The position numbers and the translations under genes were made by a program. Positions 8,493 to 15,536 of a stretch of DNA of 32,761 nt are shown here, piece after piece. The first letter of the stretch is position 1. Each line of letters starts with the position of its first letter. The stretch spans positions 1 through 32,761 of the forward strand of contig NZ_JAASHM010000037.1 of assembly GCF_019734195.1 (NCBI RefSeq), written 5' to 3'. The notes under the pieces were generated by a model that was not told the DNA's origin, ran no database searches, and was given only the letters and a program-made list of their open reading frames with translations. This stretch comes from Clostridium sp. K13 (GTDB taxonomy: Bacteria; Bacillota; Clostridia; Clostridiales; Clostridiaceae).

Positions 8493-8528
8493 AAAAAATA
8501 AATCAGTAAGTTTTCATACTGATTTATT
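8493..8528 (-). terminator. Terminator of the ribbon-helix-helix-like gene
   Basis: On the minus strand AATAAATCAGTA pairs with TACTGATTTATT around an 8-nt loop, and a T-rich tract follows. It overlaps the stop codon of the gene ending at 8524. Confidence 0.8.
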
Positions 8529-8952
8529 CGTTATCACAGAGACAATGGAAGTAATGATTGATTGCCATATCTACTATAGAGCTGACATAAACTATATCTG
8601 GATGCATGGCTTTGATTTGTTCTAGCTTCTTTAGGGTTGAGAATCTTAGCATATAGCATCTCTTATATTCTAGCTTTTCTCCATCTATTGGAGGGGTAAG
8701 TCCATTTACTATTGATAGTTTTCTCATATCTAAAATATCTGTATTATTCTTTTTAGATTTTTGTTTTTCTACTTTAGGTTTTTCTGTTGTATCTGGAGCG
8801 GTATGTGTAAATTGCACTGGCTCATTTGTAAATGAAAAGCCTTCAACTAAGTTACCTTTTATTTCACCAGGTGCTTCAAAACCTATTTCTTCACATTCTT
8901 CTTCATAACATATGTCGCTTGGATCTATGATTAAACCTTTTTTTCTTCTCAC
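8524..8952 (-). CDS. Hypothetical protein with possible C-terminal ribbon-helix-helix domain
   Basis: This 142-residue protein starts at GTG 8952 after GGGAAGGGAG. The first half is acidic and then low in complexity (K/T/P-rich, about 50-75), probably a linker. The last 50 residues read as one strand (CYMLRFS) followed by two helices (TLKKLEQIKAMHP and VSSIVDMAINHYF), the layout of ribbon-helix-helix DNA-binding domains. I do not recognise the full protein. Its upstream region holds the island motif and three copies of AATATAAGAAT, so autoregulation is plausible. It is a likely regulator of the cluster, but that is inference. Confidence 0.6.
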   Translation of the reverse strand: MRRKKGLIIDPSDICYEEECEEIGFEAPGEIKGNLVEGFSFTNEPVQFTHTAPDTTEKPKVEKQKSKKNNTDILDMRKLSIVNGLTPPIDGEKLEYKRCYMLRFSTLKKLEQIKAMHPDIVYVSSIVDMAINHYFHCLCDNE

Positions 8953-8974
8953 TTAAAACACTCCCTTCCCATTT

Positions 8975-8986
8975 AATATATATGGG
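8975..8986 (-). promoter_or_regulatory. Variant island motif upstream of the RHH-like gene
   Basis: The minus strand reads CCCATATATATT, then TAAATGGGAAGGGAG. The CCATATATATT core and its closeness to the ribosome-binding site are as in the other copies, but the leading AAA is replaced. Confidence 0.5.
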
Positions 8987-9053
8987 AATATAAGAATGGT
9001 TATATAGATATTCTTATATTGTCATATATAAAAGAATAGAAGAATATAAGAAT
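8987..9053. repeat. Triple 11-bp repeat AATATAAGAAT in divergent intergenic region
   Basis: AATATAAGAAT occurs at 8987-8997 and 9043-9053 in direct orientation and at 9010-9020 inverted (ATTCTTATATT). The first two copies form a hairpin-capable palindrome. Repeats of this size between divergent genes are typical operators. The ribbon-helix-helix-like product of the adjacent minus-strand gene is the obvious candidate binder. Confidence 0.55.
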
Positions 9054-9124
9054 ATGCTGGAAACATCAGGGATTGTGAGGTTTATTAATAAAAAATATCC
9101 TTTGAATTTGAATTATTAGTTTTT

Positions 9125-9139
9125 AAACCATATATCTTT
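9125..9139 (+). promoter_or_regulatory. Island motif upstream of the small Cys protein gene
   Basis: The plus strand reads AAACCATATATCTTT 15 nt before the AAGGGG ribosome-binding site of the gene at 9169. Only two bases differ from the copies before the DUF1659 and YvrJ genes. Confidence 0.55.
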
Positions 9140-9168
9140 AATGAGAAAAGTTTAAGGGGTGTGGTATT

Positions 9169-9405
9169 ATGCTATCTAATAGAATTAAAATTACTGAAGA
9201 GGGAGAAGTTTATGACAGATTAAGTATTGCTTTAGCAATTAGAAATTCAACATATAATGATGAGCTTAAGTGTTCACTTATGGATCAAAATATAATTAAG
9301 AACTGTGAGACCTGTAGCTTAAAGTTTATTTGTGATGGCATTGATGGGCTGGCAGATGATTATATTAAAAAGACAACTAAAGTTGTTAGTAACTTTACAC
9401 TATAA
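9169..9405 (+). CDS. Small cysteine-containing hypothetical protein
   Basis: This 78-residue protein starts at ATG 9169 after AAGGGGTG. It has no recognisable family. The middle contains four cysteines: C35 then CETCSLKFIC (C46, C49, C55). The spacing could bind zinc or a small iron-sulfur centre. The rest is helical and mildly charged. It carries the same upstream motif as the YvrJ and DUF1659 genes, so it is probably part of the same sigma-dependent regulon. It is transcribed toward the Fic gene. Confidence 0.55.
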   Translation: MLSNRIKITEEGEVYDRLSIALAIRNSTYNDELKCSLMDQNIIKNCETCSLKFICDGIDGLADDYIKKTTKVVSNFTL

Positions 9406-9543
9406 CCTTGAGAGGAATGTCACAATATAAATACTAGCTATGAAATTTCAACTTAACAATAATTCAATTTTTGTTTAAGCTAGAATAATCTTGGTGTATA
9501 ATAGTAAGAGAAAAATAATAAATATTTATTTGAGGTGTTGGCT

Positions 9544-10281
9544 ATGGATACATTTATTCCTAGATATAGATATAAATTTAAAGATGAATTACCACATGGA
9601 GATAAAAGATATATTTTAACTTATGTTAAGCAGATGATTAGTGAGTTTGTTTATGATATGGGAAATTTGGAAAATAATCCATTTACTTTTCCAGAGGTAC
9701 AAACATTACTTGATGGCATTACTGTTGGTGGCCATAAGTTAAGTGATCAAAATCAAATACTAAATATAAAGTCATCATGGGATTATGTTGTTAATTTGAG
9801 TAGAACAAATTCTTTAGAGTTAAACAAAGAAGTTATTTGTGATATTCATAGTAAAGTTGCTAAAGATGAGGCATTAATAGTAGGTGACTTTAGAAAGGGT
9901 AACATTGGAATTGCAGGTACTGTTGAATATAAGTGTATTAATTATGAGGATTTAGAGGAAGTATTTAAAGCTGATATAGATAAAATAAATTCTATAGATA
10001 ATTTACTTGAAAAAGCTATTATACTTAATCTATGGCTATCTTACTGTCAGTTCTTTTATGATGGAAATAAGAGAACAGCTAGACTTTCATCAAACCTTAT
10101 CCTGTTATCAAATGATATAGGAGTACTTTCTATACCAGCTAGATATAAGGTTGAGTATAATAAATTAATGCTAGATTTTTATGAAACTTTAGAAGCTGAT
10201 GAAGTAATAAAGTTTATATTAGAAAAATGTATAACGTTTTTCGATGGATTTAACTATAAAAAATATAATGAATTAATCTAA
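9544..10281 (+). CDS. Fic-fold protein with Gln in place of catalytic His
   Basis: This 245-residue protein has the Fic domain, normally an adenylyl- or phosphotransferase acting on protein hydroxyls. The active-site loop is QFFYDGNKR (169-177 from this start). It keeps the phosphate-binding D-G-N-K-R but has Gln where the general-base His of HxFx(D/E)GN(G/K)R should be. The N-terminal part (NNPFTFPEVQTLLDGITVGG) is the Fic_N helical region. My recollection is that a subset of Firmicutes Fic homologues shares this NQFFYDGNKRT form, so it may be a family trait rather than a recent mutation. A GTG at 9535 overlaps the TGAGGTG ribosome-binding site, and ATG 9544 has correct spacing. TATAAT at 9497-9502 is a likely -10. 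Classical AMPylation seems unlikely. Confidence 0.75.
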   Translation: MDTFIPRYRYKFKDELPHGDKRYILTYVKQMISEFVYDMGNLENNPFTFPEVQTLLDGITVGGHKLSDQNQILNIKSSWDYVVNLSRTNSLELNKEVICDIHSKVAKDEALIVGDFRKGNIGIAGTVEYKCINYEDLEEVFKADIDKINSIDNLLEKAIILNLWLSYCQFFYDGNKRTARLSSNLILLSNDIGVLSIPARYKVEYNKLMLDFYETLEADEVIKFILEKCITFFDGFNYKKYNELI

Positions 10282-10287
10282 GGTGTT

Positions 10288-10337
10288 AAAATAAATCCTC
10301 TCATATGCAGTTAAGCTGCAAAAGAGAGGATTTATTT
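10288..10337 (+). terminator. Terminator of the Fic gene
   Basis: AAATAAATCCTCT pairs with AGAGGATTTATTT, with an internal TGCAGTTAAGCTGCA hairpin in the loop, and a T-run follows. Confidence 0.85.
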
Positions 10338-10340
10338 TTA

Positions 10341-10985
10341 AAAAGGAAATCTTAATCCTTAATTCATTTATCTCTAATTCAGAAACCATTCTCATACTTT
10401 TACCTATATTTAATATTGCAAATTAAATTTTTCTATACATAGATAAACAAATTAATTATTAAGATTTGAATTTATAGCCTGCGGCAGCTAAGGAAATCTT
10501 GATTACATCAAAATAGTTTAATATAAAAGGGATCTGCCCTTAAATCTGTCTCATAATCTATATATGTTAATTCTATTTAATAAAACCATTGCATCATAAT
10601 GCTAAAAGCTACCGTTCCTTTCACTCACTATGCTTTTAAATTCTGATGCATTAGTTTTATTATCTACTCAATTAAACTTTTCCTTTTCGTATCACCCATT
10701 GGCTCCATAAAGATTACCTTACATGAAATAAGATTTTTTGTAGGTATTCCTCTTAAGCAGTAAAAATCATATTTCATTCCAGGTAATCCTTATTCCGCTT
10801 AGAAGGAAACCTTTAAAAATAATTCATTTATTATTATCTTAAAATAAATTTTTTATTTTATTTCAAAAAAATCTATTTAACTATTTATTATCACTGAAGG
10901 TATAAAAGAATTTTTTTTAAGCTCTAAATTATAGTCCTACGGACAGTAGCAGTCCACTTTTTCAAAGTTGACAGAGTAGAAGTTT
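10341..10985 (+). ncRNA. Candidate structured RNA element, type B copy 1 (strand inferred)
   Basis: There is no coding signal here. The stretch shares several blocks with the reverse complement of 13587-14005: 10341-10377 with 13968-14003, 10431-10477 with 13870-13916, and 10527-10578 with 13821-13872 (including ATGTTAATTCTAT). Its 3' end GCAGTCCA (10949) to TTGACAGAGTAGAAG (10982) also matches that copy. A small GGG-TCT-GCCC hairpin near 10529-10540 is matched by a larger one in the 11162 element. Compensating differences between copies and lack of an open frame favour a folded RNA. It could instead be a degenerate repeat at the DNA level. Confidence 0.45.
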
Positions 10986-11161
10986 GGCTTACGCCAAACC
11001 ACTAAAACAAAAGTGCTAACGCACCTTTTATATTTATAATAATATTTTGTTTTGCTTTATTTTTAATTATTATTTTTATTGATTATGTTAGTAACTATTA
11101 TTATTTAAAAGTGTTATTCCTGATATTACTCTTATTATTGAAGCTACTAGTATACTGAAAA

Positions 11162-11730
11162 TTGATACTTTTGGGCCCTTATCCACCACCCGAAATAGTA
11201 CAGGATATTACCTTTACTCTCTAAGGCAATATAAGTCTCTTAAAATGAAGCGAGCCTTATATTACCTAAGATAGTAATAGGATTAATCTAGTCCTATTTA
11301 GGGTACCCGGTGGGGGCTATTATTTAATCTGAAACCTTCCATGCTGGAAGCTCTAAATAAATATAATGGGGCTCTGCCCCAAGCCCTGGCTCCTAATCTA
11401 TTTATGTTAATTCTAACTATTTTTAATCACGAAACTGCGCCTCTTTGGACAGGTAGGACAGGTATTCCTCCATTACATATTTTAATGACAGGTAGCCTTA
11501 CTAGTCCTAAAAATATGCAATTCCAGAATACTAGTCCTACTAGTCCACCTTAGACAGGTAAAAAAATCTTACTACTTAAATGACTTTTGGGTACAGGTTG
11601 CCTAACTAGCACACCAAAAGTCATTTATTCCGTAATCTTTTTTTACTAGCTTAAGGAGGGGATTTTACTTTTCTTTAGCAGTCCACTTACCGCTAAGCTC
11701 ACATGGACAGAGCGGAAATAATTTTTTCAA
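11162..11730 (+). ncRNA. Candidate large ornate RNA, type A copy 1 (about 570 nt)
   Basis: This gene-free stretch is colinear with the reverse complement of 12822-13400 over its whole length. Shared blocks in order are TTGGGCCCTTA (11171), TCTTAAAATGAAGCGAGCC (11238-11256), GGTACCCGGTGGGGGC (11302-11317), CTAATCTATTTATGTTAATTC (11393 on), and GCAGTCCA...TGGACAGAGCGGAAA (11678-11718). The last block is followed by a T-rich tract that suggests a 3' end. Many hairpins are evident, for example GGGGCTCTGCCCC and TGACTTTTGG/CCAAAAGTCA (11581-11623). The latter's loop carries ACAGGTTGCC...CTAG, a module repeated in the other elements. Size and complexity resemble large bacterial RNAs such as ROOL or GOLLD, but no family match is claimed. 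Confidence 0.55.
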
Positions 11731-11987
11731 AATTCTAAATTTAACTTTACCTGTATAAAGCTTAAATATTAGTCTTTGTTTTAAAAAAGTCTGGAAATAT
11801 GATTAACCACCTAAAACAGAGGATTTTAATGTAGGAAGCATAAATATAAATATTTATAAAATTTATTTAAATATTACTATTATTTGTGTATAATTAAAAA
11901 TATAAATCAATGAATATTGGTGATATTTTACAAGAGAGTTTATTTTTTTAAATGCCAGATAAATTAGAATTTGTGGAGGAATATAAA

Positions 11988-12710
11988 ATGGCATGGGATT
12001 ATGCAGAATTATCAAAGATGGCAAAAGAAAATGGTGGCCCTGAAAAATTTGTAGATTTGCTTATTAATTCAGGAAAAAGAAAAATGTTTCCATGGATAGG
12101 AGCAGCAGCTGCGGCTGGAGTTGCGACTACTGTAGTTTTTCAAAAAGCATATAAATATTTATCTGATAAAAAAGCTGAGTCGAATACAGCGATGGAACTG
12201 GCTAAGCAAGAATTAATTCAAGGAATTAAAGATTATGATGCGACCCATAACGAAGTAAATTCTGATATTAAGAATATAAGAATGATTAAAGACAACAAAA
12301 AAGAATATATAGAATTACTATTTCTGGCTGACGAACAAGAAGATATGATAGATAAGTATCTTGACCGTGGTGAAATGTTTGTTTTGGATGATAATGGCGT
12401 AAAAGCTGAATGTGTGATTACACATGAGGGTGATGGTGTTTACGAGCTTAAAAACATTGCTGTTTTACCTGATTATCAACGAAAAGGTTATGGAAAAAGA
12501 CTGATAGAGTTCCTGTTTTCCTTTTACACTGATTGCAACACTATGTTTGTTGGAACAGGTGATGTTCCATCTACACTTAATTTTTATAAAAAATGTTGTT
12601 TTACAGAATCACATCTAATAAAAAACTTTTTTATAGATAACTACGACCACCCAATCTTTGAAGATGGAAAACAACTTGTTGATATGGTTTATCTGAAAAG
12701 GGAACGATAA
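11988..12710 (+). CDS. GNAT-family N-acetyltransferase with N-terminal membrane-anchor domain
   Basis: This 240-residue protein has two parts. Residues 1-60 form a helical segment with MAKENGGPEKFVDLL and then a single hydrophobic stretch (FPWIGAAAAAGVATTVVF) flanked by basic residues, probably a membrane anchor. From about residue 95 on it is a GNAT acetyl-CoA-dependent acetyltransferase domain: NIAVLPDYQRKGYGKRLIEF carries the Q/RxxGxG/A acetyl-CoA loop, and LNFYKKCCF is the usual C-terminal motif. The upstream ATG 11952 lacks a ribosome-binding site, whereas GGAGG at 11975 precedes ATG 11988 with 8-nt spacing. TATAAT at 11889-11894 is a plausible -10. It is enclosed by inverted structured elements on both sides. 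The substrate is unknown. Confidence 0.75.
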   Translation: MAWDYAELSKMAKENGGPEKFVDLLINSGKRKMFPWIGAAAAAGVATTVVFQKAYKYLSDKKAESNTAMELAKQELIQGIKDYDATHNEVNSDIKNIRMIKDNKKEYIELLFLADEQEDMIDKYLDRGEMFVLDDNGVKAECVITHEGDGVYELKNIAVLPDYQRKGYGKRLIEFLFSFYTDCNTMFVGTGDVPSTLNFYKKCCFTESHLIKNFFIDNYDHPIFEDGKQLVDMVYLKRER

Positions 12711-12821
12711 ATTACAATTTATCTAGGTGTATAATCTTTAATTTTTCTATAGCAATTTAGTAGTAATGATATATATTAATATTTCAAACGAATCCATAAT
12801 AAATCATATTTTAATTTTTGA

Positions 12822-13400
12822 AAAAAATTTTCCGCTCTGTCCCATGAGTAGTGGGACTGCAACGTGAAAAGCAATTGCAAGGGGGGGACTAGCTTTCTAG
12901 CAATTGACAAAAATGTACTAGTAGGGCTACCTGTACATTTTTGTTAATGCTGATTGCCTGTCCCCCCCTAGCACCGTCTTTTGGTGATATTTACTGGTGC
13001 TAATGAGGACTAGAAAGGCTTCCTGTCCTTTAATTAGCAACTAAGTAAATATTACCAAAAGTGTCCCTGCTGCAAAAAGTGGAGGAGCAAGGCTGCCTGT
13101 CCACTTTTTGCAGCAAGGACAAGGTGCGTTGCAAGTTATAGATTAAAAATAGTTAAAAGATAATAAAATAGACTATGAGCAAAAAGCCTTAAAAGAAAAG
13201 AATTAGTTAGTAGGCCATGATATGAAAGTTTTACTTGAAAAGATCATTGGCCCCAAACGGTTACCTGAAAGAGAAATGTTTAATCTGTAGAATTTCTTAG
13301 GTTAAAAAGGGTTCGGTTCATTTTAAGAAACCTTTTTGGCCTTAGAAATACTAGGTAATAACATGCACTTCTTTTAGGTGTTGGATTAAGGGCCCAAAAA
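12822..13400 (-). ncRNA. Candidate large ornate RNA, type A copy 2 (about 575 nt)
   Basis: Read on the minus strand, this stretch repeats the block order of 11162-11730: TTGGGCCCTTA (13397-13387), TCTTAAAATGAACCGAACC (13328-13310), GGTAACCGTTTGGGGCC (13265-13249), GCTCATAGTCTATTTTATT (13180 on), and GCAGTCCCA...TGGGACAGAGCGGAAA (12860-12829), then a T7 tract. Three long hairpins are unmistakable. They are ACAAAAATGTAC/GTACATTTTTGT (12907-12944), CTTTTGGTGATATTTACT with AGTAAATATTACCAAAAG (12978-13061), and GCTGCAAAAAGTGGA/TCCACTTTTTGCAGC (13069-13114). Each is capped by the ACAGG-N-GCC...CTAG-like module. There is no open reading frame and no coding composition. Strand is inferred from the T-tract. 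Confidence 0.6.
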
Positions 13401-13586
13401 AAAATAAAATAATATTATCTAATATGGATATAGCAGTTATAGTAAATAAGGTAATATTGGTAGTAGATATACTGTGCAATAAAGAAATGTATTTACTATA
13501 TTAAACCCATGAAGAATTATAACAATTAAAATAGCAGAATTAATTATAAGTAATATATATTTTTATTTATTACTTTACTAAGTAAA

Positions 13587-14005
13587 GTTTCCACTCTGTC
13601 CAACTTTGAAAAAGATGGACTGCAATTTCTTAATTATGGAGTAAGTGAAAAATAATGTACTAGCCTCAATGGCTTGTACATTATTTTTCGTTTACGGAAT
13701 AATTATTTCCTTTTTAGAAAAGCAAATAGGAGCATAGTTTACGTAATATTTAAAGAACATAAATTAAGTATATGAATTGTAATAGTGTCATGATAAATTG
13801 AAGGCTCTTATTTGCGACTAGATAGAATTAACATGATTTGAGCCCATAGGTTTAAGGGAATGGAATTCCCTTTTAAATTCAAGATTAAGAATTAATTCGT
13901 TTATCTATTTATAGAAGAATATTAGTTATATAGTTAAAGAAATTTAAGAGAAGAAAAAGAGGTTAAGGATTAAAGATAAGTGAATTAATTATTAAGGTTT
14001 CCTTT
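13587..14005 (-). ncRNA. Candidate structured RNA element, type B copy 2
   Basis: On the minus strand this matches the 10341-10985 element at both ends and in the middle. The 3' end GCAGTCCATCTTTTTCAAAG...GGACAGAGTGGAAAC is nearly identical to that copy. It contains one long hairpin, GTAAGTGAAAAATAATGTAC (13641-13660) with GTACATTATTTTTCGTTTAC (13676-13695), capped by CTAGCC...GGCTT. It also shares GGCTC...ATGTTAATTCTA with the type A copy at 11162. It is about 230 nt shorter than its partner. It has no open frame. Confidence 0.45.
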
Positions 14006-14138
14006 GAGCGAAATCATGAATAAAGGTAATTAGTTGTAATGAATATATGGATGAAACGATCTTGCAATATTGAAGTTAATCATTATCTATTATTACAGGT
14101 ATAATGGTAAAATATTGCTATTTTTAGTTTCTTTTTAA

Positions 14139-14167
14139 TTTACAACCGAATATATGTTCTGTATAAT
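14139..14167 (+). promoter_or_regulatory. Promoter with LexA-like box for the LexA-Nudix gene
   Basis: TTTACA (14139-14144) and TATAAT (14162-14167) are separated by exactly 17 nt, a near-perfect sigma-A promoter. Between them CGAATATATGTTCT (14147-14160) matches the Firmicute LexA/DinR box CGAAC-N4-GTTCG at all but two positions. An operator placed here would block RNA polymerase, consistent with SOS-type control or autoregulation by the encoded LexA-like winged helix. Confidence 0.65.
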
Positions 14168-14199
14168 TATATTATGGGATAAAAAAGGGGGCATATAGT

Positions 14200-14826
14200 G
14201 TGAGTGAAAAGCAAAAGGAGATTTTAGAAATTATAAAAACTTTTATTAAGGAAAATGGGTATTCACCAACAATTAGGGAAATATGTAGGATAGCTAATAT
14301 TAAATCAACAGCATCAGTACATGGGCATATTAAAAAATTAAAGGATGAAGGTCATATTACAAGTGGAGCAGATATGCCTAGAAGTATTGCTCTTACAAAG
14401 AGAGAAAAGTGTGTTAAAGTTGTTGTAAATGCTATAGCTTTAATGTGTGCAGAGGATAAAGAGTACATATTGCTGCAAGAAAATAAAAAGCAGCATGCTA
14501 ATGAGAGTATATTTGAATTACCTGGTGGAGTTATTAGAGAAAGTGAAAGTGTATATGGATACTTAAGACGTAAATTAAAGGCTAATGGGTTTGAAGTAAC
14601 AAAGATATTCGGTGAAGATAAATGTAATGAATTAAGCTATGAAGAGGAAGTATTGACAGTATTTAAGCCGTTTTGTGTTAGCCAAAGCTTTAATGATAAT
14701 AATTTAATTATTTCTAGTACTATTTTATGTGAAGTAGATAGTGCAAATGTTAAAAATGATAGCAATAAATATGATTTTAAGTGGGTTTGTACTGATGAAT
14801 TAAGAGCTATGCTAGTAGATCATTAG
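14200..14826 (+). CDS. LexA-type winged-helix regulator fused to a degenerate Nudix domain
   Basis: Residues 1-65 are a LexA DNA-binding domain (QKEILEIIKTFIKENGYSPT, then IREICRIA, STASVHGHIKKLKDEGHI). The LexA Ala-Gly cleavage site and Ser-Lys protease are absent. From about 71 on the chain is a Nudix fold, ending like Nudix proteins with FKWVCTDEL. The Nudix box keeps G110 and E116, but the helix reads RKLKANGF (124-131). It lacks the catalytic EE pair and one residue compared with RELKEETGL, so it probably binds rather than hydrolyses a ligand. The domain logic is like NrtR-type Nudix repressors but in reversed order. The start is GTG 14200 after AAGGGGGC. A LexA-like box lies in its promoter. 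A terminator shared with the sigma gene follows. Confidence 0.8.
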   Translation: MSEKQKEILEIIKTFIKENGYSPTIREICRIANIKSTASVHGHIKKLKDEGHITSGADMPRSIALTKREKCVKVVVNAIALMCAEDKEYILLQENKKQHANESIFELPGGVIRESESVYGYLRRKLKANGFEVTKIFGEDKCNELSYEEEVLTVFKPFCVSQSFNDNNLIISSTILCEVDSANVKNDSNKYDFKWVCTDELRAMLVDH

Positions 14827-14913
14827 GAAAATATATCAGATCATAATATTGCAGCATTAAAATTATTTTGTGACCTATAAAAAGCTATATTAATTAACTT
14901 AATATATAAAGAG

Positions 14914-14948
14914 AAAAGTTATAGTAGGTGGGTTCTACTATAACTTTT
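14914..14948. terminator. Bidirectional terminator between LexA-Nudix and sigma-factor genes
   Basis: AAAAGTTATAGTAG (14914-14927) pairs perfectly with CTACTATAACTTTT (14935-14948) around a 7-nt loop, with T-runs on both strands, between converging genes. Confidence 0.9.
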
Positions 14949-14949
14949 T

Positions 14950-15516
14950 TCATGTTAGGATTTCTTTTCTTAATTGATTTATTGCTCTATTTTTAATGTT
15001 TACCGTTGTAGGATAATTAATGTTATTATTTTTTGAGTATTCCTTAAGAGATCCATTATTTATAAGTGTAAAATTAAGTATATCCTTATGCTGCTGTGGT
15101 AATTTGTCTATATATTTATAAAGGTTTTTTGCTAGTATACTGTCAGTAACTTGTACATCTACTGGTTCATTATTTGATGGTAGGACATGCTCCAAGGTTC
15201 CATTTAATATTAATGCCTCAGAGCCTTCACATGAGCTTCTATTACAAGTCTTTTTTATTAGATAATTAATGTTGTTTTTAATTGCCATGGTAGCATAAGC
15301 AACAAATCTCTTTTTATCTAAGTCATAAGTTTTGATGCATTTTAGTAATGTAGCATAACATTCATGTTCTATATCAGAAAAGTCATATCCATGGACAAAG
15401 GTTCTTTTTGAGATATTTAATATCATAGGTCTAAATTCTTTGAAAATAATTTCCTTAGATGATACATCTCCTTTTTTAGCTTTAGCAACTAAAGATTCTA
15501 TATAATTAAAATTCAT
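14950..15516 (-). CDS. Sigma-70 family RNA polymerase sigma factor
   Basis: This 188-residue protein has sigma region 2 (about 20-90). It contains RPMILNISKRTF, DIEHECYATLLKCIKTYD and FVAYATMAIKNNINYLIKK, the core-binding and -10 recognition helices. A short linker leads to region 4 (about 130-185: KLPQQHKDILNF, then LKEYSKNNNINYPTTVNIKNRAINQLRK). It is a small alternative factor of the type found with YvrJ genes, related in layout to YvrI/SigH and the clostridial toxin sigma factors. GGGGG precedes its start. It shares a very short divergent promoter with the amidase gene. The likely targets are the genes with the CCATATATATT motif, including itself. Confidence 0.85.
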   Translation of the reverse strand: MNFNYIESLVAKAKKGDVSSKEIIFKEFRPMILNISKRTFVHGYDFSDIEHECYATLLKCIKTYDLDKKRFVAYATMAIKNNINYLIKKTCNRSSCEGSEALILNGTLEHVLPSNNEPVDVQVTDSILAKNLYKYIDKLPQQHKDILNFTLINNGSLKEYSKNNNINYPTTVNIKNRAINQLRKEILT

Positions 15517-15536
15517 AAAAAATTACCCCCTTTCTT

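Noticed and set aside
11341..11553. 70-codon open frame on plus
   Set aside because: It lies inside the structured element at 11162-11730, has no ribosome-binding site, and its sequence is made of the repeated hairpin modules. The opposite-strand homologue has no matching open frame.
11162..11730. Naming the element ROOL or GOLLD
   Set aside because: Length and complexity fit, but I cannot recall consensus sequences well enough and cannot run a covariance search.
12822..14005. Calling the elements a CRISPR array or REP/BIME repeats
   Set aside because: Repeat units are not evenly spaced or identical, and the whole long elements are colinear, which does not fit either class.
10282..14199. 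Reading the two gene-free stretches as decayed protein genes
   Set aside because: I saw no protein motifs in either strand, whereas hairpins and inverted copies with conserved blocks are abundant.
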